In this document: in pieces, positions 37,630 through 46,321 of the stretch
Layout of the letters: every line of letters starts with the position of its first letter
How positions within the stretch are numbered: position 1 is the first letter of the stretch
Assembly: GCF_003719195.1 (NCBI RefSeq)
Contig: NZ_CP024996.1
Coordinates: 1,054,001-1,118,000 of the forward strand
Source: Herbaspirillum rubrisubalbicans
GTDB lineage: Bacteria > Pseudomonadota > Gammaproteobacteria > Burkholderiales > Burkholderiaceae_D
Length of the DNA: 64,000 bases
Reading direction: 5' to 3'
Notes under the pieces: generated by a model
What the model saw: only the letters and a program-made list of their open reading frames with translations
The model's database searches: none
What the model was told of the DNA's origin: nothing
Program-made: the position numbers and the translations under genes

Positions 37630-38195
37630 ACTGCCAAATCCTCCCGATCGATATTGCTCCCCTTGGGCGACTTGAACATGAAGTGGACCCCGACGTGCTC
37701 GGGTCGCTTGGTCTCAATGATTTCGGTGTAGCCTTTTCGGTCCGTGATGCCGCCATGCTGTGTGCTGTTTTCCCGCGTCAGTATGTAGATACATTTTGGG
37801 GCCGGCTCTCCAGTTTCTGGATCAAGTGCCTGAAACCTGATTGCACAGGGTTGATCGTCATCAGGGAGTGCGGGGGCGAGTGGTGAGAGATACGCCGAGG
37901 CTTCTGCAAACGACGCGGAAACCGCAGAATCGTCGTCAATGGTAGCGGTGCTTTGGCTGGCAATCAGTTTTGCGCCGCATGAGGTGATGTCATCCTGTCT
38001 GGCGACGTTCTGGCTGCTCCACATAGATGGAGCTCCTGTGACGATGGGAAATGTTCCTTTGCAGTGTGGGCAAGACACCAAGTCGCCGATACGTGCTACG
38101 GACTTGCCATAAACAGCGAATGTATGATCGGCGCTGATGACTGTCCCGCCATGCGTGGTTCGGTCGCCGTAGCGGATTATAGGGCGCTTAGCCAA
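37626..38195 (-). CDS. PAAR-domain spike protein with C-terminal extension
   Basis: 189 residues from a TTG at 38195, supported by GGGAGG eight bases upstream. Residues 1-90 are a PAAR domain (YGDRTTHGGTVISADHTF, VARIGDLVSCPHCKG, and the closing QNVARQDDITSCGAKLIAS), the zinc-stabilised cone that tips a type VI secretion VgrG spike. After an Ala/Ser/Asp linker, residues about 110-185 form a beta-rich, transthyretin-like extension (CAIRFQALDPETGEPAPKCI, GITDRKGYTEII) that may carry the adjacent amidase. No vgrG, hcp or structural tss gene is in the window, so this is an orphan effector cassette. Confidence 0.87.
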   Translation of the reverse strand: MAKRPIIRYGDRTTHGGTVISADHTFAVYGKSVARIGDLVSCPHCKGTFPIVTGAPSMWSSQNVARQDDITSCGAKLIASQSTATIDDDSAVSASFAEASAYLSPLAPALPDDDQPCAIRFQALDPETGEPAPKCIYILTRENSTQHGGITDRKGYTEIIETKRPEHVGVHFMFKSPKGSNIDREDLAV

Positions 38196-38410
38196 TTTGC
38201 AGCCCTCCCGCGAATGCCTCGTATTTCATCTTGCTCTTTCCGGTTATCAGCGAATGCAGCCATCACAAAATCTCAGGACAGCATGCGATCTTCAGCATGC
38301 GAACAGAGGCGCGAGTGTACGGTTCGCCAACCAGAAAAAGCCCTTCAACTTGAGAACAAAGGCAGCACTTTCGAAAAATATCGGTTATGGCATCAAGCTC
38401 GAGTTCAAGA

Positions 38411-38450
38411 AAAAGGGCGGGAGCGATTGATTCGCTACCCGCCCTTTTCC
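38411..38450. terminator. Bidirectional terminator between the type VI cassette and lgt
   Basis: AAAAGGGCGGG (38411-38421) pairs with CCCGCCCTTTT (38438-38448); inside it AGCGA pairs with TCGCT. A-run left and T-run right. It serves lgt, which ends at 38470 on the minus strand. The rest of 38196-38410 is the promoter region of the PAAR gene with nothing else recognised. Confidence 0.85.
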
Positions 38451-38469
38451 TTTGCCTGCTTTTACTTTT

Positions 38470-39306
38470 TTATTCCTTGGCAGCCACCGTCGGCTCCACC
38501 GGCCCCTGCGCCTGCTGCTTCAACTTGTAAGCCAGCACCAGCAGGATAATGCCCAGCACGATCATGGGCACCGACAGCATCTGTCCGGCCGAGATGGTGA
38601 TGCCGCCGAAGTGCACTTCATAGTCCGGCACGCGGAAATACTCGGTGAAGAAGCGCGCGCAGCCGTACAGCAGCGAGAACATGGCCGCCACCGCCATGCG
38701 CGGGCGGGCGTGGCGCGCGTAGATCCACAGGATGATGAACAGCAGGATGCCATCGACCAGCATCTGGTAGATCGGCGAGGGATGGCGCGGGATGTTGTCC
38801 ACATTGGGCCAGATCATGGCCCAGGGCAGCGAAGGATCGGCCGGACGGCCCGGCAGTTCGGCATTGATGAAGTTGCCCAGGCGGCCGGCTGCATAGCCCA
38901 GCGGCACCAGCGGGGCGATGAAATCCATGATGTCCATCAGGTTGCGCCCGCGCTTGCGCCCCCACAGGTACATCGCCAGCAATACCCCGAGGAAGCCGCC
39001 GTGGAAGGACATGCCACCCTTCCAGACCGCGATCATGTCAGCCGGATGGGCGAAATAATAGGCCGGGTTGTAGAACAGGATCTCGCCCAACCGCCCGCCC
39101 AAGACGACCCCGAGCACGCCATAGAAGAGCATGTCGTCCAGGTCCTCCTTCTTCCAGCCTACCGCGGCGATGTGGGGTTGCTTGATGCGCAGGCGGCCCA
39201 CGGCGATGAATTGGGCGAATGCCAGCAGGTACATGAGGCCGTACCAGTGGACGGCCAGCGGCCCGATGTGGAAGGCAACCGGGTCGGGCATAGGATGAAC
39301 GAGCAT
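38470..39306 (-). CDS. lgt: Prolipoprotein diacylglyceryl transferase
   Basis: 278 residues from the ATG at 39306; an upstream extension to 39462 lacks homology and crosses the LysR gene end. Inner-membrane enzyme adding diacylglycerol to the lipobox cysteine of prolipoproteins. About seven membrane helices. Signatures: VHWYGLMYLLAF at the N-terminus, GGMSFHGGFLGVLLAMYLWG with the essential His, GRLGNFINAELPGRP (the Lgt signature) and YGCARFFTEYFRVPD. Housekeeping gene with its own terminator. Confidence 0.96.
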   Translation of the reverse strand: MLVHPMPDPVAFHIGPLAVHWYGLMYLLAFAQFIAVGRLRIKQPHIAAVGWKKEDLDDMLFYGVLGVVLGGRLGEILFYNPAYYFAHPADMIAVWKGGMSFHGGFLGVLLAMYLWGRKRGRNLMDIMDFIAPLVPLGYAAGRLGNFINAELPGRPADPSLPWAMIWPNVDNIPRHPSPIYQMLVDGILLFIILWIYARHARPRMAVAAMFSLLYGCARFFTEYFRVPDYEVHFGGITISAGQMLSVPMIVLGIILLVLAYKLKQQAQGPVEPTVAAKE

Positions 39307-39395
39307 GAGTTTGATCTTTCTGTTGTTAGGCGGAACGGCGGTTGGAACACGGCCGACGGCGCAAGTTCGCCGGCTCCGGTTCCCAGGCGGCGGGA

Positions 39396-40298
39396 TCAGT
39401 CCGGGGCGTCCAGTAATTCCAGCAGCGCGCGCAAGACACCAGAGGGATTGTCGCGACGCCAAGCCAGGCCGGTCTGGATGGACGGTGCCGCGTCCGAGAG
39501 CCGGCGATAGTCCACGCCCGGGCGTTTCAGATTCGACACGGATTGTGGCACAAGCGCCATTCCCATGCCAGCCGACACCAGGCCGACGATGGTCTGCATC
39601 TGGATCGCTTCCTGGTCGATGTGAGGCGTCACCCCGGCGTCGCGAAAGCAGGACAGGATGGTGTCATGGAAGGCCGGGGCGATGCGGCGCGGGAAGATGA
39701 TCAGCGGCAGTTCGCGCAGGCTCTTCAAGGAGACCGGCCCGCGTCTCTTGACGGCGCCTTCGGGCAGGGCGGCAATCAGTGGCTCCGACAGCACCGGCCG
39801 CACATCCAGCAGCGCGGCGGCTTTTTCCGGCAGCGGCGGCAACAGCAGGCCGGCGTCGATCTTGCCCTGAATCAGGTCGTCGAGCTGGATATCGGTGGTG
39901 GCTTCGCGCAATTCGATCTGTACCTGCGGATAACGCGCCCGAAAGCGCTGTAGTAGCGGGGGCAGGATGCTGTAGTCGGCGCTGGATATGAAGGAAAGTG
40001 ACAAGAGCCCCGAGGCCCCGCTGGCGGCGCGCCGAGCCAGGTCGGGTAGGGCCGCGGCCTGTTGCAGGATGCGTTGCACCTCGGGCAGCAATGCGGCACC
40101 GGCCGGGGTCAGCGCGACGCTACGCTTGGTGCGCTGGAACAGTGGCGTGCCCAGTTGCTCTTCCAGCGCGGCGATGGTCTGCGACAGCGGCGGCTGGGTC
40201 ATGTGCAGGCGGGCGGCGGCGCGGCCGAAGTGCTTTTCCTCGGCCACGGCGGCAAAGTAGCGGAGCTGGCGCAGTTCCAGGCGGGGATAGTCGGACAT
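39396..40298 (-). CDS. LysR-family transcriptional regulator
   Basis: 300 residues from the ATG at 40298. N-terminal winged helix-turn-helix (LRQLRYFAAVAEEKHFGRAA, RLHMTQPPLSQTIAALEEQL, VALTPAGAALLPEVQRIL) and a LysR substrate-binding domain (LSLSFISSADYSILPPLLQR, AGLLLPPLP). Resembles the BenM/CatM-like part of the family, but the target and ligand cannot be told. lgt lies 89 bases beyond its stop on the same strand. Confidence 0.88.
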   Translation of the reverse strand: MSDYPRLELRQLRYFAAVAEEKHFGRAAARLHMTQPPLSQTIAALEEQLGTPLFQRTKRSVALTPAGAALLPEVQRILQQAAALPDLARRAASGASGLLSLSFISSADYSILPPLLQRFRARYPQVQIELREATTDIQLDDLIQGKIDAGLLLPPLPEKAAALLDVRPVLSEPLIAALPEGAVKRRGPVSLKSLRELPLIIFPRRIAPAFHDTILSCFRDAGVTPHIDQEAIQMQTIVGLVSAGMGMALVPQSVSNLKRPGVDYRRLSDAAPSIQTGLAWRRDNPSGVLRALLELLDAPD

Positions 40299-40518
40299 GG
40301 ACTGATAGCGGATCCGAATGAGTCGGGCGTCTATGATATCCCCGGCATTGGCTCGCGGCAAGACGCGGTATTTCCCTCATGGAATTTGATCTATGACAGA
40401 TATACGCCACGGTAGATAGGGATGCGCACGGCAAGCCGGGTAGAATAGCCCCGCCTGTGAAGCGCCTTGAGAATGCTGCTGCAGGCCAGTCCGTTCACCG
40501 CTTGCTGAGGAGCCCCTA

Positions 40519-40833
40519 ATGAAATACCTGTTGTTGATCGCCACCTTGGTGGCCGGATCGGCCATGTCGGCCCAAGCCATGGCCAATGAGCAATTGGCCA
40601 AATCCAAGAATTGCATGGCCTGCCATTCGGTGGATGCCAAGATCGTCGGCCCCGCCTACAAGGAAGTGGCCAAGAAATATGCCGGCCAGAAGGATGCCGA
40701 AGCCAAGCTGGTCAAGAAGGTGCTCGACGGCGGCAGCGGCGTCTGGGGCCCGGTGGCCATGCCGGCCAACAAGGGCCAGGTGACCGAGGCCGAGGCGCAT
40801 CAGTTGGTGAAGTGGATCCTGAGCCTGAAGTGA
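40519..40833 (+). CDS. Small periplasmic class I cytochrome c (c551/c552 type)
   Basis: 104 residues with a signal peptide ending near AQA at residue 20, leaving a mature protein of about 80 residues. Heme-binding CMACH is at 32-36, and the distal methionine is in WGPVAMPANKGQVTE near 80. GGAG lies upstream of the ATG at 40519. Soluble electron carrier, probably feeding a cytochrome oxidase or peroxidase. Monocistronic, with its own terminator. Confidence 0.92.
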   Translation: MKYLLLIATLVAGSAMSAQAMANEQLAKSKNCMACHSVDAKIVGPAYKEVAKKYAGQKDAEAKLVKKVLDGGSGVWGPVAMPANKGQVTEAEAHQLVKWILSLK

Positions 40834-40854
40834 GGCTGGGTAGCACGTCATGAG

Positions 40855-40879
40855 AAAAGGAGACTGCGGTCTCCTTTTT
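40855..40879 (+). terminator. Intrinsic terminator after cytochrome c
   Basis: Stem AAAAGGAGAC / GTCTCCTTTT (40855-40864 and 40869-40878) with tetraloop TGCG and a T-run, 21 bases after the stop codon. Confidence 0.88.
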
Positions 40880-40957
40880 AATTTCTGCTACCTCGATCTT
40901 CCCGTTCGTCCGTCCCTAAGCGAACCATGTATGGCTGCGCGAGCAGGGCAGCCGGGT

Positions 40958-41866
40958 TTAATTGCCTGCCTTCTGCTGGCGCGCCACTTCCTTGCGCTTC
41001 ATGGACAGATAGTCGTCGCGGCTGACTTCGTGTAATTGGCGCGAATATTGTTCGGTGGCGTCATACCAGTGCGCCAGGCGTTTTTCCAGTTGCTCTGAGG
41101 GAGCCGCTTGCTGTGCCCACAGATAAGAATCGATGGCCAGGTAGTAGCGCATGGTATTGCGCTCGACGGTGGCGCGGCTGCCGGATACGTAATGCGGCTG
41201 GCCATTGGCGTCGCGCTTGACGATGCTGAAGCCCACCTTGTCGCGGCCCACCGTCATCAGGTAGGCACGCAGCGCCAGTTTGCTGGCCATGCCATAGGAG
41301 TAGGCATAGCTGAAGTGCAGGAAGGAGCGGTTCTCATCGACGGGAATGGCTTCGATCTCGATGTGGTAGTCGGAGGTATCCAGCGGTCCCTTGTCAGCCA
41401 GCATCGAGGAAGAAAAATAATCGGCGGCACTGCTCCCGCCCTGGTAGCGCAGGTCCACCTGGTAGGTATCCTTGAGTTGCTGTTCGGTCTTCTTGCCGAC
41501 CTGCATGTGCAGCGTGGTCTTGCCGCCTTCACGTGCGAGGCGACAGTACTTGGTGTTCAGGTGCAGGATCAGGATGTCGCACCAGTGGTCGGGACTGTCC
41601 AGTGCCTGGCGCACTTGCGCAAAGGGATAGTTCATCACGGCAAAGATGTCGCCTTTGGCCGTGCCGTTGTCGTCCCGTGAATTGAGGTAGAGCGCTCGCT
41701 GATAGACATTGTGATGAAGTTCGCCCTGCAGCTCCGTGTAGCGCGTTTTCATGGCATTGGCGCCGTTGAGCGTCTGTGCGTGACTCCAGCCGGAAAGCAG
41801 CAGTGCTAGTGCGACCGGGCCGATGCAGCGGGAAAGGAAACGGGACAGCTTGCTTGGCACGAGCAA
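40958..41866 (-). CDS. Secreted protein of unknown function paired with phospholipase D
   Basis: 302 residues. A signal peptide (CIGPVALALLLSGWSHAQT, ending near residue 31) exports it to the periplasm. The mature part is rich in Tyr, Asp and Ser with segments such as HWCDILILHLNTKYC, DYHIEIEAIPVDENRSFLHF and NTMRYYLAIDSYLW. I do not recognise the family with confidence; the pattern of charged strands followed by a helical C-terminus could be a lipid- or envelope-binding fold, but this is only an impression. It starts 18 bases after the phospholipase D stop, so the two are probably one transcript with a common envelope role. Confidence 0.75.
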   Translation of the reverse strand: MLVPSKLSRFLSRCIGPVALALLLSGWSHAQTLNGANAMKTRYTELQGELHHNVYQRALYLNSRDDNGTAKGDIFAVMNYPFAQVRQALDSPDHWCDILILHLNTKYCRLAREGGKTTLHMQVGKKTEQQLKDTYQVDLRYQGGSSAADYFSSSMLADKGPLDTSDYHIEIEAIPVDENRSFLHFSYAYSYGMASKLALRAYLMTVGRDKVGFSIVKRDANGQPHYVSGSRATVERNTMRYYLAIDSYLWAQQAAPSEQLEKRLAHWYDATEQYSRQLHEVSRDDYLSMKRKEVARQQKAGN

Positions 41867-41884
41867 CTCCTTGATGAATGAGGA

Positions 41885-43321
41885 TCACAGCAGGCGCGCC
41901 CACAGGCTGGCGCCGAATTCCTTCATACGTTCACTGATCGGGCGTTGACCCCATTGTTCCCTGGTGATTTCACGCGAAGCGCCCAGGTCGCGCTCGAACA
42001 TGCTTTTCATCTGCACGCCGAAGGCCGGGCTCAGGATCACCGCATTGATTTCCTGGTTGTAGACGAAGCTGCGCCAATCCAGATTGGTCGATCCGATGGT
42101 GGACCAGACGCCATCGATGAGCGCGGTCTTGGAATGCAACAGCGCATCCTGACGCTCATAGATGCGAATGCCTGCCTCCAGCAGTTCGGCATAGAAGGAG
42201 CGCGAGGCATACAGCACCAACGAGGAGTCGCTGTGGGACGGCAAGATCAGGCGCACATCCACGCCCCGTCTGGCCGCGGCCTTGAGTGCATCACGTAGTT
42301 GCGGGTCGGGCACGAAGTAGGCATTGGTGAGATAGATCGTACTTTCGGCATGTTGGATGGCCGAGATGAAGGTGGCGTAGATGACGCTGTAGGGGTCATC
42401 GGGCGAGCTGCCGATGGCGCGCACGATTTCATTGCCGGCCACAGCGACCTGCGGGAAGTAGCGGTGTTCGCCCAGGTCGGGGCCGCGCTGCTGCTGCCAA
42501 GTGTTGATGAAGAGCTTCTGGAATTCCAGCGCCACCGGGCCATCGATGCGCACTTGCGTATCGCGCCAGGGGATCTGTTGGCCTTGCTGGTTCACACGCG
42601 GTTTTTTCTGGCGGGAACTGAAGGAGCAGCTGGAATAGACGCTGCTGATGTTGATGCCGCCGACGAAGGCGGTCTTGCCATCGACCACCAGCAACTTGCG
42701 ATGGTCGCGCTGGTTGACTTCCCAATCCTTGCGTAACTGGGTGGGATTGAGCGGGTTGTATTCCAGCACGTGGATGCCGGCGTCGATCATGGGCTGGAAG
42801 AATGCGCGCGGGGTGTTGAGCGCGCCCACGCTGTCATACATCAGGTTGACCTGGACGCCTTTGTTTTGCATGGCGATGAGCAGGTCGGCGAACTGGCGGC
42901 CGACCTCATCGTCTTCCATGATGTAGGTCTCCATGTTGATGTGGTAGCGCGCAGCCTGGATGGCCTGCTGCATGGAGGCATAGGTGGCGGGGCCGTCGAT
43001 CAACAGCGTGACCTTGTTGCCGGTCACCAGGGGGGAGCCGGTGATGGCGCCTTCGATGGCTACGTGGCGGTCCAGGATGGTGTTGTCGGCGTTCTGTGCG
43101 CGCAGCTTGTCCAGCACCGCCTTGGACTGCGCCGCACTGAGTACGCCACGGCCACCCTTCATCTGGATGGTGCGAGCCGACTGCGTATCCATGTCGGGCA
43201 CGATGGTGGGCAGTGAGCTGCAGGCTGCCAGCGTCAGTGACAGCAGTACCAGAAGCAGCCAGGCCAGCCCGTAGCGTCGTGCGGGGGACTTGTGTGGATC
43301 ATTGATCTTGTTATCGCGCAT
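41885..43321 (-). CDS. Phospholipase D-like lipoprotein (cardiolipin synthase family)
   Basis: 478 residues from the ATG at 43321; a longer in-frame start at 43411 adds only a non-conserved leader. Lipoprotein signal: basic N-terminus, hydrophobic LAWLLLVLLSLTLAACSS with lipobox cysteine. Two HKD phosphodiesterase motifs: HRKLLVVDGKTAFVGGINIS in the middle and LHSKTALIDGVWSTIGSTNL near the C-terminus; the spacing matches cardiolipin synthase/phospholipase D enzymes. Unusual in being a predicted lipoprotein, since standard Cls enzymes have membrane helices. Followed by the unknown secreted protein. Confidence 0.85.
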   Translation of the reverse strand: MRDNKINDPHKSPARRYGLAWLLLVLLSLTLAACSSLPTIVPDMDTQSARTIQMKGGRGVLSAAQSKAVLDKLRAQNADNTILDRHVAIEGAITGSPLVTGNKVTLLIDGPATYASMQQAIQAARYHINMETYIMEDDEVGRQFADLLIAMQNKGVQVNLMYDSVGALNTPRAFFQPMIDAGIHVLEYNPLNPTQLRKDWEVNQRDHRKLLVVDGKTAFVGGINISSVYSSCSFSSRQKKPRVNQQGQQIPWRDTQVRIDGPVALEFQKLFINTWQQQRGPDLGEHRYFPQVAVAGNEIVRAIGSSPDDPYSVIYATFISAIQHAESTIYLTNAYFVPDPQLRDALKAAARRGVDVRLILPSHSDSSLVLYASRSFYAELLEAGIRIYERQDALLHSKTALIDGVWSTIGSTNLDWRSFVYNQEINAVILSPAFGVQMKSMFERDLGASREITREQWGQRPISERMKEFGASLWARLL

Positions 43322-43555
43322 GGAAGGATCCCGGTTGGGCGCTGCCAGGGTCCGGGAGGCTGTCCGGCGTCGGGAAGGCAACGCTGTGCGGTCGAGTATA
43401 TGCCCGGCCATCGACGCATTGGCGTGCGCCGATGCATGAACCGGCGCTGTCCTACAAAGGAAAGCGGGAGCTGCCTACAGGATGGGTGCGCGGCTGTTGC
43501 ATTGGCGCAGAAGGAGGGAGGCGGATAGGCCGGCTGGCCCATCCGGTCAGACGCA

Positions 43556-46111
43556 TCAATAGACGTCGCGGCGATAGCGGTTCTGTTCGATCAGTGCATG
43601 CACGGTCTGTTCGCCCAGGGTGGCGTTGAGCACCGCATCCACGCCGGCGGCCATGCCTTCCAGGCTGCCGCAGACATACAGCACGGCACCCTGGGCGATC
43701 CACTGGCGCAGTTCAGGCGCGGCTTCGCGCAGGCGATCCTGTACATAGAGGCGTTCGGCCTGGTCGCGCGAGAAGGCCAGGTCCAGGCGTGCCAACTGGC
43801 CTTGTTCCAGCCACTGAAGCAATTCCTCGCGGTAGAGGAAATCGTAACGTTCGTTACGTTCGCCAAAGAGCAGCCAGTTGCGCTTCTGCCCGGCCTGCAC
43901 GCGTGCGCGCAAATGGCTGCGCAGGCCGGCCAGGCCGGAACCATTGCCGATGAAGATGGCGGGGGCATCGGTGTCGAGCGGGGCGAAGCCGGCATTGTCC
44001 AGCAGGCGCAATGGCAGCGCTCCCTCGAGGGGGGCGTATTCGGTCAGCCAGCCGGAAGCCATGCCCAGGCCGTCTTCATGCTGCACCTGGCGCACCAGCA
44101 GGTGCAAGGCACCATCCTGGGGCACCGAGGCCACCGAATAGGAACGTGCGGCCAACGGCTGCAACTGGTCGGCCAGGGCTTGCGCATCGTTGGCCGGATG
44201 CGGCGGCAGGATGCTGCCGGCCAGGGCCTCGGCCAGCGTGTACTCGGCGCCCTGGTGGCGCACCCGCGTAGCGCGATCAAGCTGCAGTCGTTGCAGCAGC
44301 AGGGCGATGCGATCGGGGGCATGGCGCGGTTGCACCTGCACCAGCGCACCGGCTTGCCAGGCGGGCAGGGGGCCGCTTTGCGGTTGCAGTTCCAGGTGAT
44401 ACAGCGGTTCGCCCTGGCTGCCCGGATTCATCAGTACGCGACGGCGCAGGGTCCAGCTCTGCCAGGTCGGCACGCTGGTGGGCAGGAGCTCGGCGACGCC
44501 GGCTTGCAGGCCGTGGGCGGCCAGTTCGCTATCCCATTTGCGCAGCGCCGAGGCGGCCATGCGGTCTACTTCCACCAGCGGGAACAGGGGCGTGGCGCCG
44601 CACTGGCGCAGGCCGTGGTCGAGCGTGTGGCCAAAGCCGCAGAACTGGGTGTAATGGCGGTCACCCAGCGCCAGGATCGCGTACTGTACATGGGACAGCG
44701 ATTGCCCGGCCGCCTGGCGCAGACGCTTTTCGAAGCCGCGCGCGCTGTCGGGAGCATCGCCTTCGCCAAAGGTACTGGCGATGAAGAGGATGCGGCGATG
44801 ATGACGCAAGCTCTCCAGCGTGGTCTGCGCCAGCGCTTGCAGGCTCACGGACAGGCCGCTGCGGCGCAGGCCGGCAGCGGTATGCAGGGCGATGCGCTCG
44901 GCCTGGCCGGTTTGCGAGGCGTGTACCACCAGCACTGGATCGCCCTGCGTGGAGTCGGCCGCGTTGCGGGTGGCTTCGCCCAGGCTTTCGCGTTCAGCGC
45001 GCAGGGCCGTCTTCTTGCGGCGACGGTCCAGGTAGAGCATCCAGCCGGTGATGCCGAAGAGCGGCATCATCAGGCTGGCGATGGCCATGATGATGCGGCC
45101 CGGCAGGCCGAAGTAGGTTCCCATGTGCAGCGGATAGATGGCGGTGAGCAGCTTGCCGCCACGGCTTTTGTCTTCGTAGCGCTCCAGCTGCTTGACCTCG
45201 CCGGTTTGCGGCAGTACCACCATGCGATTGCGCGCCCGCTCATGCGGAGCATCGTGTCCGAGGAAGAAGATCTGTAGCGGTTGCGAACCCTGCTCGGGCA
45301 GGCGCAACTGGGCGTTCTGATAGTCTGGGGCCAGCGCCAGGAAACTGTTCCAGGCCTTGGTCAGCTCCAGCGGTACGGCGGCATGTGCTGCCTCTTTCTT
45401 CTTGCCGGCGTCGCGCTGCATGGGCGCTCGGCGGCTCTCGCCGGCCAGCGTGTTGAGGCCATCCTTGAACCAGTCCAGCGCCCAGTAAGCACCGGTGGTC
45501 GCCAACAGCACATAGATCACCAGCAACCAGGTGCCGATGACCGAATGCAGGTTCCACAAGAAGGAGCGCCCCTGCAACTGCCAGTCCAGCCTCAGCCAGG
45601 CGCGCAGCGACCAGGGCCGGCGCGGCCAGCGCAGGTACAGGCCCGACAGCGCCAGCATCAGCAGCGACAGCGCCAGCGTACCCAGCACGATCTTGCCGAT
45701 CTCGGTGGGCAGCAGCAGCCAGCGGTGGAAGCGTTCGGTGAATTCAAAGAACGCGGCCCCCTTCAGCGGCGGCAGCAGCGCGCCGGTATAGGGATCGACA
45801 TAACGTATCTCGCCCCGATGTACGCCCGGTGGCGGCGCAAATATCACGCGCACCGAGGCCCCCGATTCCGAGGACAGCAGCATGTTGGTCACACGTTGCT
45901 CGGGCCTTGCCTGGCGCAAGCGATCCAGGATCTGCTGCGGCGTGAGCGTGGCCTGCTGGCGCAGTTGCACGTGCATCACACCGGGGTTCATGGCTTCCAG
46001 GATTTCCTCGCGGAAAGCCAGCATGGCGCCGGTCACGCCGATGGTCATCAACAGGGTGCCGGCAGTGATGCCGATGAACCAGTGCAACTGGAACCAGATT
46101 TTCTTGAACAT
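43556..46111 (-). CDS. PepSY-domain membrane flavoprotein reductase
   Basis: 851 residues, a fusion. Residues 1-380 are a PepSY_TM unit with helices at about 12-34, 145-165, 195-215 and 340-360 and periplasmic segments between. From about 395 a flavodoxin domain begins (VLVVHASQTGQAERIALHTA, FIASTFGEGDAPDSA), then a ferredoxin-NADP reductase type FAD/NAD module (YSVASVPQDG, FIGNGSGLAGLRSHLRA, LYVCGSLEGMAAGVDAVL). It should move electrons from NADPH across the inner membrane, and relatives sit with siderophore receptors as ferric-siderophore reductases. A Fur-box-like site lies upstream, supporting a role in iron acquisition. Confidence 0.85.
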   Translation of the reverse strand: MFKKIWFQLHWFIGITAGTLLMTIGVTGAMLAFREEILEAMNPGVMHVQLRQQATLTPQQILDRLRQARPEQRVTNMLLSSESGASVRVIFAPPPGVHRGEIRYVDPYTGALLPPLKGAAFFEFTERFHRWLLLPTEIGKIVLGTLALSLLMLALSGLYLRWPRRPWSLRAWLRLDWQLQGRSFLWNLHSVIGTWLLVIYVLLATTGAYWALDWFKDGLNTLAGESRRAPMQRDAGKKKEAAHAAVPLELTKAWNSFLALAPDYQNAQLRLPEQGSQPLQIFFLGHDAPHERARNRMVVLPQTGEVKQLERYEDKSRGGKLLTAIYPLHMGTYFGLPGRIIMAIASLMMPLFGITGWMLYLDRRRKKTALRAERESLGEATRNAADSTQGDPVLVVHASQTGQAERIALHTAAGLRRSGLSVSLQALAQTTLESLRHHRRILFIASTFGEGDAPDSARGFEKRLRQAAGQSLSHVQYAILALGDRHYTQFCGFGHTLDHGLRQCGATPLFPLVEVDRMAASALRKWDSELAAHGLQAGVAELLPTSVPTWQSWTLRRRVLMNPGSQGEPLYHLELQPQSGPLPAWQAGALVQVQPRHAPDRIALLLQRLQLDRATRVRHQGAEYTLAEALAGSILPPHPANDAQALADQLQPLAARSYSVASVPQDGALHLLVRQVQHEDGLGMASGWLTEYAPLEGALPLRLLDNAGFAPLDTDAPAIFIGNGSGLAGLRSHLRARVQAGQKRNWLLFGERNERYDFLYREELLQWLEQGQLARLDLAFSRDQAERLYVQDRLREAAPELRQWIAQGAVLYVCGSLEGMAAGVDAVLNATLGEQTVHALIEQNRYRRDVY

Positions 46112-46234
46112 GTATCAGTAGGGCGGCGGGCGCGGGGGCGCCTTGTTGATCTTGTCTGCCGTGCCGCAGGGGGCGGCCGGCGCGTCAATGACCGCCAGCG
46201 CGGGCTGGGTGGGTCAGCCCGGTATTATAGATCA

Positions 46235-46258
46235 AATGAAAATGATTCTTATTGATAT
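46235..46258. promoter_or_regulatory. Fur-box-like site upstream of the flavoprotein reductase
   Basis: The stretch TGAAAATGATTCTTATTGAT resembles the 19-base Fur consensus GATAATGATAATCATTATC. It lies about 125 bases before the start at 46111, next to a small GC hairpin (46201-46221). Suggests iron-repressed expression. Confidence 0.6.
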
Positions 46259-46321
46259 CTTGGCGTGTGAAGCAGATGGCAAGCACGAGAGCAGGTGAGG
46301 CCTTGATCCTCCTGCAGACAT

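Noticed and set aside
43598..45277. 559-codon open frame antisense to the flavoprotein reductase
   Set aside because: Shadow frame; the minus-strand protein has clear domains throughout this stretch.
46201..46221. GC hairpin near the Fur-like site as a terminator
   Set aside because: Stem of seven bases without a T-run on either strand; too weak to call.
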